Below the pieces are notes generated by a model. The model had not been told where the DNA came from, searched no databases, and saw only the letters and a list, made by a program, of their open reading frames with translations. This document shows positions 45,014 through 52,735 of a stretch of DNA of 64,000 nucleotides, piece by piece; the stretch's first letter is position 1; the number at the start of each line of letters is the position of its first letter. Position numbers and translations under genes: made by a program. This DNA comes from Parapedobacter deserti. GTDB lineage: Bacteria > Bacteroidota > Bacteroidia > Sphingobacteriales > Sphingobacteriaceae. The stretch spans positions 806,001 through 870,000 of the forward strand of contig NZ_JBHRTA010000038.1 in assembly GCF_042646065.1 (NCBI RefSeq), read 5' to 3'.

Positions 45014-45778
45014 TCACAATTTATTTTTTTGGTTATCAGCGTATCCGAATACCTTTTGCAGCAACGGGGTAGAACGTGCCCCTCCCAGGTTGTTTCTAAT
45101 TTTCAGCTCTTCCTGCGCCACCTGATAAAAAAGGCCATCAATGGCTTTTTGGGTGACGTAGCGATTCAAATCTGTTTCTATTTTCTCGTTGATCAGCGGA
45201 ATCTGGTTATACCGCGTGACTATGGCACTCCAGTACTGGGCTACGTTATGTTTTCCGAGGGCGCCTTCAACAATGGGACTGAAGCGCTTCGTCAATTCGC
45301 TGGTGGTTGTCCGTTTGAAAAAGCCAGTGGCCGCATCCGGTTGCCCACTAAGCAGAATATTGGTGGCATCGCGGATAGTCAGCTGTGAAAGTGAGGAAAC
45401 GAAAACCGGTGCCGCCTCACTCACTGCGGTTTCTGCAGCGCGGTTGAGGCTTTGAATAAGGTTGTCGCAGAGCGAACCTAACCCAATGCCGCGAAGCGCA
45501 CTCTCTACTCTTTGCGCCTCGGGAGGCATCAGTATTTTTACGGCGGCGTTACCTAAAAAGCCGTCCTTGACGGCCAGTGACTGGATGCTCCGATCCAACC
45601 CCTGGCTGAGGGCCTGTTTAATGCCACTGGCCGCTTCTGTTGAACTGATCGTGGTTGTGGTGGGAGCTGTCGCACTGCCGCCGGTGCCAGCGGAGCTATT
45701 GACTACTTGGTTGAGACTGTCACATCCGGCAAACACAAGTAGTAAGCAAATAAAAGTATATGTTTTTAAATGGTTCAT
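45014..45778 (-). CDS. DUF4197 lipoprotein
   Basis: About 254 residues from the ATG at 45778 (MNHLKTYTFICLLLVFAGC), which places the lipobox VFAGC directly behind a short hydrophobic stretch; the frame is open nine codons further. After a Thr/Ser-rich linker (about 25-50) comes the DUF4197 domain: ASGIKQALSQGLDRSI, GNAAVKILMPPEAQRVES, LNRAAETAVSEAAPVFVSSL, and NRYVTQKAIDGLFYQVAQEE. The family is widespread in Gram-negative bacteria and has no known function. It is directly followed by the usp gene (1-base gap). Confidence 0.88.
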   Translation of the reverse strand: MNHLKTYTFICLLLVFAGCDSLNQVVNSSAGTGGSATAPTTTTISSTEAASGIKQALSQGLDRSIQSLAVKDGFLGNAAVKILMPPEAQRVESALRGIGLGSLCDNLIQSLNRAAETAVSEAAPVFVSSLSQLTIRDATNILLSGQPDAATGFFKRTTTSELTKRFSPIVEGALGKHNVAQYWSAIVTRYNQIPLINEKIETDLNRYVTQKAIDGLFYQVAQEELKIRNNLGGARSTPLLQKVFGYADNQKNKL

Positions 45779-45837
45779 TAAACGAATATAGTCAGGCGTC
45801 AGCATAGACGCTATCTTAAAATTCAGCTAAGCTATCC

Positions 45838-45873
45838 AAAGTTTTATTAATAGACAAAGTTTTATTAATAGAC
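45838..45873. repeat. Exact tandem duplication of 18 bases
   Basis: AAAGTTTTATTAATAGAC occurs twice in direct succession (45838-45855 and 45856-45873), followed by AAACAAAACAAAC. It lies in the gap between the DUF4197 gene and the endonuclease/phosphatase-fold gene, upstream of the former. Both copies carry AAACTTTG-like text on the minus strand, near the -7 consensus, but the spacing does not form a promoter pair. Confidence 0.7.
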
Positions 45874-45897
45874 AAACAAAACAAACAGATGTTTCCA

Positions 45898-46731
45898 TCA
45901 ATAATAAACCTCAGCCATTACGGGAAAATGGTCTGATGGTAGTTTTCCTTGATAGCTGTCAGTAAGAATGCCGTACCGGACAACTTTGAATGGCGTTGAA
46001 AGAAAGATATGATCGATGCGTCGATCCCCTGTCTTGGTGATATCGAAGCCGTTGAACGTGCCGGTCGGTGCATATTTTAGTGGCGACAATTCGTACGCAT
46101 CGGTCACTGCACCGCTATTGTTGAGCACGTGGTAACTCTCATTCCGTTGGTCGACATTGAAGTCGCCCGTAATGATTATGGGGACGCCACTGCCCAGCTC
46201 ACGCGCCTTTTTAACGATAAGCTTAGCGCTTTCCTTGCGCGCCGTTACACCCACGTGGTCAAAGTGCGCATTGAAGAGGAAAAACTCAAAACCGGTACGC
46301 TTATCTTTGAATAGCCCCCACGTGCATATGCGGGGTAATGCGGCGTCCCAACCTTTGTTAGGCATTTCCGTGTTTTCCGCAAGCCAGAAATCGCCTTGCT
46401 TGACCACGTCGAATTTGTCCGTATTGTAAAATATCGCGGAGTGCTCGCCCGCGTCTTTCCCGTCATCCCGACCTACGCCGATATAGGTAAATCCCGGCAG
46501 GTTTTTCCGGATATCTTCCAATTGATGCTTCAGGCCCTCCTGGGTGCCGAAGATGTCGAACCCATGGAAGCGGATAAGTTGCACAAGGTGTGGGTGCCTG
46601 TCTTTCCATAAATTGCCAACATCGCCGGACGCGTCATATCGGATGTTGTAAGAGGCTACGATGAATTGCTGCGCAAAACAAACGCCGATGCAGAAGAAGA
46701 TAAGGAAGATGGTGCTGAAAATCGGTTTCAT
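45898..46731 (-). CDS. Secreted endonuclease/exonuclease/phosphatase-fold hydrolase
   Basis: A 277-residue secreted protein (signal peptide to VCFAQ). EEP-fold motifs are complete: VASYNIRYD, the metal Glu in GTQEGLKHQL, NAHFDHVG, IITGDFNVDQ, DRRIDHIFLS and the catalytic His in LPSDHFPVMAEVYY. Family members cleave phosphodiesters or phosphomonoesters of nucleic acids, lipids or inositides; the signal peptide points to an extracytoplasmic substrate. It lies 3 bases after the GDPD gene on the same strand, which hints at a joint role in phospholipid or phosphodiester breakdown. Confidence 0.9.
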   Translation of the reverse strand: MKPIFSTIFLIFFCIGVCFAQQFIVASYNIRYDASGDVGNLWKDRHPHLVQLIRFHGFDIFGTQEGLKHQLEDIRKNLPGFTYIGVGRDDGKDAGEHSAIFYNTDKFDVVKQGDFWLAENTEMPNKGWDAALPRICTWGLFKDKRTGFEFFLFNAHFDHVGVTARKESAKLIVKKARELGSGVPIIITGDFNVDQRNESYHVLNNSGAVTDAYELSPLKYAPTGTFNGFDITKTGDRRIDHIFLSTPFKVVRYGILTDSYQGKLPSDHFPVMAEVYY

Positions 46732-46734
46732 ATG

Positions 46735-47520
46735 CTATTTCCCGCGTTTCTGGATGACGTCAAGTAACAATTCCGGCTCGTCGGTCGTGATGAAATCTGC
46801 ACTTTGGTTGAGAAGGGAGATCATTTCTTCCTCGGTATTGACCGTCCATGCGTTGATGGCAAGGCCGAGGCTTTTAGCTTCCTTGATCCAGGTTGGGTTT
46901 TTCTTATAAATGCTGAAATGGTAGTCCAGCCCATATAGCCCATCCCGCCTAGCTTGCTCTGGATCGACGTCCCCATTCAGGTAGTACACCTTCGCATTGG
47001 GATCGCGCTCGATGATGCGTTTACAGGCGTCATAGTCGAAGGCAATGTATTCTACCCATTCTTCGGCGCCCAGCTCTTTTACCAGCTGCACAGCCAGGTC
47101 CGCGGAATAGAGGGTACGTTCCTTACCCAATTTAGACGTTTTAAGTTCGAAGATCAGCTTCGTGTTCCGCTGTTTCATCCCCTCGCTGAGGTAGGTTTCC
47201 GCCTTCGGGATCGCCTCGCCGTTCGATAATTTTTTAGCCTGTAAATCAGCATAGGTGGCTGTACCGATATCGACGCCGAAAAAGTCAGCGTCATGGTTGA
47301 CAACTAAAACGCCGTCTTTGGTGAGGTGTACGTCAAATTCGGCGCCCGCGCATCCCAATTGGATGGCACGTTGTAACGATGCAATGGAGTTTTGAGGCAA
47401 GCCGTCGGCCTTCCATGCCCCGCGGTGGGCGATCACTTGGTTCTGAATAAACTGAGCAGCAGCGATGTGGGTCATGGTGCACACGGTTAATGTTAAAAAA
47501 AATCGGATCGTCGTTTTCAT
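46735..47520 (-). CDS. Glycerophosphodiester phosphodiesterase
   Basis: A 261-residue secreted protein (signal peptide to HIAAA). GDPD TIM-barrel motifs: IAHRGAWKADGLPQNS (catalytic His, Arg and, downstream, the conserved N), GAEFDVHLTKDGVLVVNHD (metal Glu and Asp, second catalytic His), KLIFELKT (Glu-x-Lys), and INAWTVNTEEEM near the end. It hydrolyses glycerophosphodiesters to glycerol-3-phosphate and an alcohol, in the periplasm by its signal. It is first in a two-gene unit with the EEP hydrolase and divergent from the DUF2752 gene. Confidence 0.93.
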   Translation of the reverse strand: MKTTIRFFLTLTVCTMTHIAAAQFIQNQVIAHRGAWKADGLPQNSIASLQRAIQLGCAGAEFDVHLTKDGVLVVNHDADFFGVDIGTATYADLQAKKLSNGEAIPKAETYLSEGMKQRNTKLIFELKTSKLGKERTLYSADLAVQLVKELGAEEWVEYIAFDYDACKRIIERDPNAKVYYLNGDVDPEQARRDGLYGLDYHFSIYKKNPTWIKEAKSLGLAINAWTVNTEEEMISLLNQSADFITTDEPELLLDVIQKRGK

Positions 47521-47574
47521 GCGCTTTTCTGATAAATATAGTCGTTATGTATGTGTAAGACGGGTTAAAGGTAG

Positions 47575-47603
47575 TTTATTTTATTAAAAGAATTGTAACT
47601 TTA
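47575..47603 (+). promoter_or_regulatory. Candidate promoter of the DUF2752-TM2 pair
   Basis: TTTA at 47575-47578 and TAACTTTA at 47596-47603 (7 of 8 to TAnnTTTG) are 17 bases apart. Transcription would start near 47609, shortly before the ATG at 47625. It lies in the 104-base divergent gap shared with the GDPD gene. Confidence 0.35.
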
Positions 47604-47624
47604 TCGCCAATCCGGCATCTTATC

Positions 47625-47918
47625 ATGGAAGTGTACGGCAAAGTATGGTTGTCAAAATTGCCCATCGAGTGGATGTGCTGGATAACAGCAATGGTCTTGC
47701 TTTATTTTTCCAATCCCCATGCACATCACTTTACGTTGTGCCCTTTGGACAATGCAGGGTTTGACTGGTGCCCGGGATGCGGGCTGGGGCGCTCGATTAC
47801 CTTGTTCATGCACGGGGAGCTCAGCGCATCGCTGGAAATGCATTGGCTTGGCATACCGGCTTTTTTTGTTATCCTTTACCGTATATACACGTTGTCGAAA
47901 GGAATTATTAACCGTTAG
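47625..47918 (+). CDS. DUF2752 small membrane protein
   Basis: A 97-residue membrane protein with two or three helices (CWITAMVLLYFSN; LGIPAFFVILYRIYTL). The DUF2752 core CPLDNAGFDWCPGCGLGRSIT contains the C..CPGCGxGR pattern that defines the family; three cysteines suggest metal or redox function, none proven. It is in frame with a TM2-domain gene 15 bases downstream, an arrangement often seen in Bacteroidota. Confidence 0.9.
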   Translation: MEVYGKVWLSKLPIEWMCWITAMVLLYFSNPHAHHFTLCPLDNAGFDWCPGCGLGRSITLFMHGELSASLEMHWLGIPAFFVILYRIYTLSKGIINR

Positions 47919-47933
47919 ATAAATACCACTATC

Positions 47934-48293
47934 ATGAGTAACCGTAATATATTGATGAGCATCCACGGGATTACCCCGGACGAATTGATGTATCTTCAGC
48001 ATGCAACCGCCTCGTTGAACGAGGAGCAGCTCAAAAATTTCGTATTCCTGTATGGCGGAAAGCGGAAAAATGCTCAGGATATTCTGCTGTTTACCCTGAT
48101 TGGGTTTCTTGGTTTTGCCGGAATCCAGCGCTTCGTGCTCGGCCAAGTAGCTATGGGCGTTATTTATTTTTTAACACTTGGCTTTTGTTGGATCGGTACC
48201 ATTGTGGACCTGATCAACCACAAGAGTATGACTGATGAATACAACCAGCGGATGGCCCGCGAGGCGGCCATGATGGTAAAGGGCGGGTTCTAA
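47934..48293 (+). CDS. TM2-domain membrane protein
   Basis: A 119-residue protein: a soluble N-terminal third (TPDELMYLQHATASLNEEQ, about 1-45) then the TM2 domain, two helices joined by a short turn: ILLFTLIGFLGFAGIQRFVL and MGVIYFLTLGFCWIGTIVDL, with the conserved G-x-x-x-x-Q-R-F-x-L-G and final D. Function is unknown. Its stop overlaps that of the convergent HD hydrolase by three bases, leaving no room for a separate terminator. Confidence 0.9.
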   Translation: MSNRNILMSIHGITPDELMYLQHATASLNEEQLKNFVFLYGGKRKNAQDILLFTLIGFLGFAGIQRFVLGQVAMGVIYFLTLGFCWIGTIVDLINHKSMTDEYNQRMAREAAMMVKGGF

Positions 48294-48946
48294 CGGCCTT
48301 CCCATTCCTTATAGAACTGCGCCAAGTATTGCTCCATGAAGGCATGCCGTTCCTTGGCAATGTGCTTAGCTATAGTGGTATTCATTTTTTCTTTTAAAAG
48401 CAGCAGTTTTTCATAAAAATGGTTGATGGTCGGTGCGGTGCTGTTCTTGTAGGTCTCCTTGTCTTGATCGATATTTGGCGCGATTTCAGGGTTGTATAAT
48501 TCGCGGTTCTTAAAGCCGCCATAGTGGAAGGCGCGTGCAATGCCTATAGCGCCCATCGCATCCAAACGATCGGCGTCCTGTACAATTTCGAGCTCTTTGG
48601 AATGAAAAGCTACATGGCCTAAACTGGCTTTGTAGGACATATTGGCGATAATAGCCTGAACATGCTGGACGATGTCTTCGCTCACATGGAGGCTCCGCAA
48701 AAACTTACCGGCAATCCTTGGCCCCAGCGCTTCGTCCCCACCATGAAATTTACTGTCTGCAATATCATGCAGCAGCGCAGCCAATTCGCACGTAAGGCCG
48801 TCGGCCGGTTCTCGCTGCAGGATAAGCTTTACATTATTCCACACGCGCTGGATGTGCCACCAATCGTGGCCGGCTTCGGCCATGGCAAGCTGTTGACGAA
48901 CATAATCGGCTGTTTGTTGAATCAGCCATTCGTTATCTTGGGGCAT
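48290..48946 (-). CDS. HD-domain phosphohydrolase
   Basis: A 218-residue cytoplasmic protein. Metal-binding pattern: His in HDWWHIQRVW, HD in AALLHDIADSKF, and Asp in QDADRLDAMGAIGIARAF. This pattern matches the YedJ/YpgQ group of HD hydrolases, which act on nucleotides or similar phosphates; substrate uncertain. The ATG at 48946 lies 14 bases inside the end of the methyltransferase gene, showing translational coupling and a shared mRNA. Confidence 0.88.
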   Translation of the reverse strand: MPQDNEWLIQQTADYVRQQLAMAEAGHDWWHIQRVWNNVKLILQREPADGLTCELAALLHDIADSKFHGGDEALGPRIAGKFLRSLHVSEDIVQHVQAIIANMSYKASLGHVAFHSKELEIVQDADRLDAMGAIGIARAFHYGGFKNRELYNPEIAPNIDQDKETYKNSTAPTINHFYEKLLLLKEKMNTTIAKHIAKERHAFMEQYLAQFYKEWEGR

Positions 48947-50111
48947 CGCTTATATCTCGCTTTGTTCCTGAATACAATTCAAACACCAGCAGGCGGCAGT
49001 CCAGCCTTCCGTTGTAAAATTCGATCCGACGCGACGCCCGGAGGCCGATTCGCTTGGCTAGGTCGGGATTGCCGGTAAATACATAGCCGCGCTTACCGGC
49101 ACCCCGCTGTTTGAGAAAGTCGCCGATTCGACCATAAGTAGCTTCCAGCTTGCTGTGTACGCCCATGCGGTCACCATATTCGGGATTGAAAATCACTACG
49201 CCCGGGCCGTCCGGCAGCGGTGTATCCGCGAAATCACAGACATGGAACTCGATAAGCTGGTCCACACCGGCGGTCTTCGCGTTCATCCGGGCAATTTCCA
49301 CGGCCTCTTTCGCAATATCACTTGCGATAATCTTAGCCGTTGGTTTTTTGTCTACCAGGTCCTTCAGCCGTCGCCGTTCAGCAAAGAATATTTGCTCGTC
49401 GTACCCTAAGATGTGCATAAATCCATAGTTCATGCGCAGTAAGCCCGGCTTGCGGTTGGTGGCAATGAGCGCCGCCTCGATGGCTATTGTGCCCGAGCCA
49501 CACATGGGATTGACGAAGGCCGACTGCCCATCCCACGCCGTAGCGTATACCACTGATGCCGCCAATGATTCCAGCATGGGAGCTTTGCCCGGGTGTTTTC
49601 TATAGCCGTGTTTGGCCAATACTTCGCCCGACGTATCCAGGAAAATTTCCGCCTGATCGTCTTGCCAGTAGAGGTGAACGACGGTCCGGTACAAATCGGG
49701 CCCACTGTCTGGACGTTGTCCTTTTTTGCTTTTTATACGGTCGGTTATCGCGTCCTTTACCTTCAGGTTGGCAAACAGCGGTGTCGTGATCGTCGGGTTG
49801 TTTACATGGGAAGTAACCGACACGTATCCGTCGAAGGCGATGAGGTCTTCCCAGGGAATTTCCGACAATGCTTCATAAAGCTCATCTGGATTGGCCGCCT
49901 GGAAGGCGTTCAGCGAATAAAGCACTTGGCTGGCGCAGCGCAGATGGAGGTTGAGTCGGATACAATCATTGACGGTGGCTTCAAGTGCTACACCTGTTGC
50001 AAAAGACCGATCAATGTTGAACCCGAGCTCCTTGATCTCTTCTTGTAGATAGGGCGATAGTCGTCTGTAACAGGTGACGATTACTTTACTGGGGGTGTTG
50101 AAAACTTCCAT
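48933..50111 (-). CDS. THUMP-domain class I SAM-dependent rRNA methyltransferase (RlmL-like)
   Basis: A 392-residue protein. Residues about 45-160 form the THUMP RNA-binding domain (LRCASQVLYSLNAF, YVSVTSHVNNP), and 170-380 the Rossmann methyltransferase with PMCGSGTIAIEAALIATNR, IIASDIAKEAVEIARMNA and the catalytic-type FNPEYGDRMG (NPPYG variant). It resembles the N-terminal half of RlmL, which makes m2G2445 in 23S rRNA, and would be its Bacteroidota counterpart without the RlmK half. The HD hydrolase gene overlaps its 3' end. Confidence 0.9.
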   Translation of the reverse strand: MEVFNTPSKVIVTCYRRLSPYLQEEIKELGFNIDRSFATGVALEATVNDCIRLNLHLRCASQVLYSLNAFQAANPDELYEALSEIPWEDLIAFDGYVSVTSHVNNPTITTPLFANLKVKDAITDRIKSKKGQRPDSGPDLYRTVVHLYWQDDQAEIFLDTSGEVLAKHGYRKHPGKAPMLESLAASVVYATAWDGQSAFVNPMCGSGTIAIEAALIATNRKPGLLRMNYGFMHILGYDEQIFFAERRRLKDLVDKKPTAKIIASDIAKEAVEIARMNAKTAGVDQLIEFHVCDFADTPLPDGPGVVIFNPEYGDRMGVHSKLEATYGRIGDFLKQRGAGKRGYVFTGNPDLAKRIGLRASRRIEFYNGRLDCRLLVFELYSGTKRDISDAPR

Positions 50112-50263
50112 AAAATTTTGGCAAAGTTAGTTATAAAAAATATGTAGTTTTACGGTTTATTTGGAATATGTAATTTGTTAACTAGTGCGTTGAATGACCT
50201 GTTCGGTGATAACCCGGCAGTCGATACGGTTATTGTTTGCAGGTATAATAAAAGAAGTAAGTA

Positions 50264-50656
50264 ATGGAAATAAGAGGAAAAGTACACGAAATTGGTGATG
50301 TGCAGCAGGTTACCGATACATTCAAAAAAAGGGATTTGATTGTTCAATATGCGGAGAATCCCCAATTTGTGGAGTATATCCGTTTCGAAGCTACGCAAGA
50401 CCGGACGTCGTTATTTGACAACTTGAATATAGGTGATGAAGTGGAGGTGTCGTTTAATCTGCGTGGGCGGCCTTGGACGAACAAAGACGGAGTAACGAGC
50501 TATTTCAATTCGTTGGTCGCTTGGAGAGTTGCTAAGGTGGCGGCAACATCCGGAACAAGCGGTGCGCAGCCAGGTACTGGGCCCCAGTCGTTTGATGCGC
50601 CCCCAACCGTAGACATCACGGCTGACAATGGAAAAGACGATGATTTGCCTTTTTAA
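50264..50656 (+). CDS. DUF3127 single-strand-DNA-binding-like protein
   Basis: A 130-residue protein. Residues 1-90 follow the DUF3127 pattern (MEIRGKVHEIGDVQQVTDTF, KRDLIVQYAENPQFVEYIRF, FNLRGRPWTNKDG, FNSLVAWRVAKV), an OB-fold predicted from the family; the rest is a flexible Gly/Pro-rich tail ending DNGKDDDLPF. The acidic DDDLPF tail is the hallmark of SSB proteins, which recruit partners through it, so a DNA-repair or replication partner role is plausible but unproven. A terminator follows 31 bases downstream. Confidence 0.88.
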   Translation: MEIRGKVHEIGDVQQVTDTFKKRDLIVQYAENPQFVEYIRFEATQDRTSLFDNLNIGDEVEVSFNLRGRPWTNKDGVTSYFNSLVAWRVAKVAATSGTSGAQPGTGPQSFDAPPTVDITADNGKDDDLPF

Positions 50657-50687
50657 CTGAATGTAGTTTTAGTTGATAATAAATCAG

Positions 50688-50720
50688 AAAAGGTGTCCCA
50701 ATAGGTGGATGCCTTTTTTT
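50688..50720 (+). terminator. Rho-independent terminator of the DUF3127 gene
   Basis: AAAAGGTGTCC (50688-50698) pairs with GGATGCCTTTT (50707-50717), two G-U wobbles included, around an eight-base loop, followed by three more T. Placed between the DUF3127 stop (50656) and the convergent lipoprotein end (50740). Confidence 0.8.
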
Positions 50721-50739
50721 GTTGGCCGTAACTCCTCCG

Positions 50740-51270
50740 CTATTCCCAGCGTTTTTTGGGGATACAAGTGATATCGGCTTTCTTTCGTAACACGATGGAA
50801 CGCTGATCATGACGGTTTTCCAACACAAGCGAATCAGCTGAATACCTCACGATTTTGAACCGGGGGAGGTATTGCCCAATGCGGTAACAACCCGATGTCT
50901 TCGGCCGCAGGTCTGCATTGGTGTACTGGCCGTCTACAAGCAAGCTATCGCCCCGTACAACATATACTCCCTTTGCGTGTTCGGTCCATCGCCCATCGTT
51001 ATAGCACGAGTCGGCAATATTCTTGACTTTGGAGGTAGTATGTAACGTGGCATAGATGGAATCGCAGGTAAAACTCAATTCATGCGAGGTATATTGCAAC
51101 AGGATATCCTGCATCGGTACGCTGTCTTGCACCCAGATGCCCTGTAGGTAGTCTGCGCCTTCATATTGAACGTCTGGATTGAAACGGCACCCTGCCGAAA
51201 GAAACAGCATACCGGCTAAAAATAGCCGGCACGCATTCCTATTTGATATGGATGGTTTAGACCGGAACAC
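50740..51270 (-). CDS. Lipoprotein encoded directly after fumarase
   Basis: A 176-residue protein with signal peptide and lipobox LSAGC (Cys about 28), then a predicted beta-rich domain with four cysteines (TCDSIYATLHTTSK, DSCYNDGRW, SGCYRIGQYLP). No catalytic motif is seen and I cannot assign a function; homologous Bacteroidota proteins are sometimes labelled after their fumarase neighbour without evidence. The start is a GTG immediately after the fumC stop (TAA then GTG, zero gap), so it is translated by reinitiation from the fumC mRNA. Confidence 0.7.
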   Translation of the reverse strand: MFRSKPSISNRNACRLFLAGMLFLSAGCRFNPDVQYEGADYLQGIWVQDSVPMQDILLQYTSHELSFTCDSIYATLHTTSKVKNIADSCYNDGRWTEHAKGVYVVRGDSLLVDGQYTNADLRPKTSGCYRIGQYLPRFKIVRYSADSLVLENRHDQRSIVLRKKADITCIPKKRWE

Positions 51271-52668
51271 TTATTTCAGTCCGCCTATCATCTCTTCGGG
51301 ACGCACCCATTCGTCAAACTGCTCATTGGTCAACAGTCCAAGCTCCAAAGCGGCCTCACGCAATGATTTGTTTTCCTTGTGCGCTTTTTTCGCAATTTTG
51401 GCAGCATTTTCGTAGCCGATATGTGGATTGAGGGCCGTGACCAGCATCAACGAGTTTTCCAGGTGTTTCTTAATGCCGTCATAGTTGGGTTCGATGCCAA
51501 TCGCGCAGTGATCATTGAACGACACACAGGCGTCGCCGATCAGCTGGGCGGACTGCAGGTAATTTGCCGCCATCACCGGCTTGAATACATTTAGTTCGTA
51601 ATGGCCGTTAGCACCTCCGAAAGAAATAGCTACGTCGTTTCCGAGGACCTGCGCGGCGACCATGGTGAGCGCTTCACATTGCGTGGGATTTACCTTGCCG
51701 GGCATGATGGACGAGCCGGGTTCGTTTTCAGGGATGAGGATTTCGCCGATGCCCGAACGGGGACCGGAAGCTAGCATCCGAATGTCGTTGGCGATTTTGT
51801 GCAAGGCTACAGCAAGCTGTTTCAATGCGCCGTGGCTCTCCACAATAGCATCATGTGCCGCCAGCGCCTCAAATTTATTCGGTGCCGTACGGAACTGCAG
51901 GTTCGTGAAATCGGCAATGTACTTCGCTACGTTTTCGGCATATCCTTTCGGCGTGTTGATGCCAGTGCCGACGGCTGTACCGCCCAGTGCCAGCTCGGAT
52001 AGATGGTCCAGCGTATTTCTCAACGCCTTCAGTCCGTAGTCAAGCTGTGCTACATAGCCGGAAAACTCCTGCCCTAAGGTCAGCGGGGTGGCATCCATTA
52101 AGTGGGTGCGGCCGATTTTGACCACGTTGGCGAAAGCTTCCGATTTAGCTTTCAAGGTGTTCCTGAGCTTCTCAACACCCGGAATAGTGACTTCCGCCAC
52201 CTTTTTGTATGCAGCGATGTGCATTGCAGTAGGATAGGTATCGTTTGACGACTGGGACTTGTTTACATCGTCGTTGGGGTGGATGAACGGTTTGCCTTCG
52301 CCTAGCTTGTTGCCTTTTAGTACGTGCGCACGGTTGGCGACGACCTCGTTGACGTTCATGTTGGACTGGGTGCCTGAGCCGGTCTGCCAGATGACCAGCG
52401 GAAACTGGTCGTCCAACTGGCCGGCCAAGATTTCATCACAGGCTTGTGCAATTAAGTCTCGCTTATCTGAGGGAAGCACGCCTGCGTCTGCATTGGTATA
52501 TGCTGCCGCTTTCTTAAGGTAGGCAAACGCTTCAATGATTTCTTTGGGCATGGAAGCCGCAGGGCCGATTTTGAAATTGTTGCGTGAGCGTTCGGTTTGT
52601 GCGCCCCAGTATTTGTCGGCAGGCACCTGTACCTCGCCCATGGTATCGTGTTCTATCCGGTATGACAT
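51271..52668 (-). CDS. fumC: Class II fumarate hydratase
   Basis: About 465 residues from the ATG at 52668 ([24 protein letters not shown]), which matches the conserved fumarase start; the frame runs further to 52755. Motifs: [54 protein letters not shown] and the signature [16 protein letters not shown], which contains the catalytic mobile-loop Ser. The cytoplasmic tetramer interconverts fumarate and malate in the TCA cycle without an iron-sulfur cluster. A lipoprotein gene follows with no gap. Confidence 0.96.
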   Translation of the reverse strand: MSYRIEHDTMGEVQVPADKYWGAQTERSRNNFKIGPAASMPKEIIEAFAYLKKAAAYTNADAGVLPSDKRDLIAQACDEILAGQLDDQFPLVIWQTGSGTQSNMNVNEVVANRAHVLKGNKLGEGKPFIHPNDDVNKSQSSNDTYPTAMHIAAYKKVAEVTIPGVEKLRNTLKAKSEAFANVVKIGRTHLMDATPLTLGQEFSGYVAQLDYGLKALRNTLDHLSELALGGTAVGTGINTPKGYAENVAKYIADFTNLQFRTAPNKFEALAAHDAIVESHGALKQLAVALHKIANDIRMLASGPRSGIGEILIPENEPGSSIMPGKVNPTQCEALTMVAAQVLGNDVAISFGGANGHYELNVFKPVMAANYLQSAQLIGDACVSFNDHCAIGIEPNYDGIKKHLENSLMLVTALNPHIGYENAAKIAKKAHKENKSLREAALELGLLTNEQFDEWVRPEEMIGGLK

Positions 52669-52735
52669 GGTAATTTGAGTTGTTTGAATATCCATACAAA
52701 GGTACAAAGATATGCGAGATGTGAAAACTACACGT

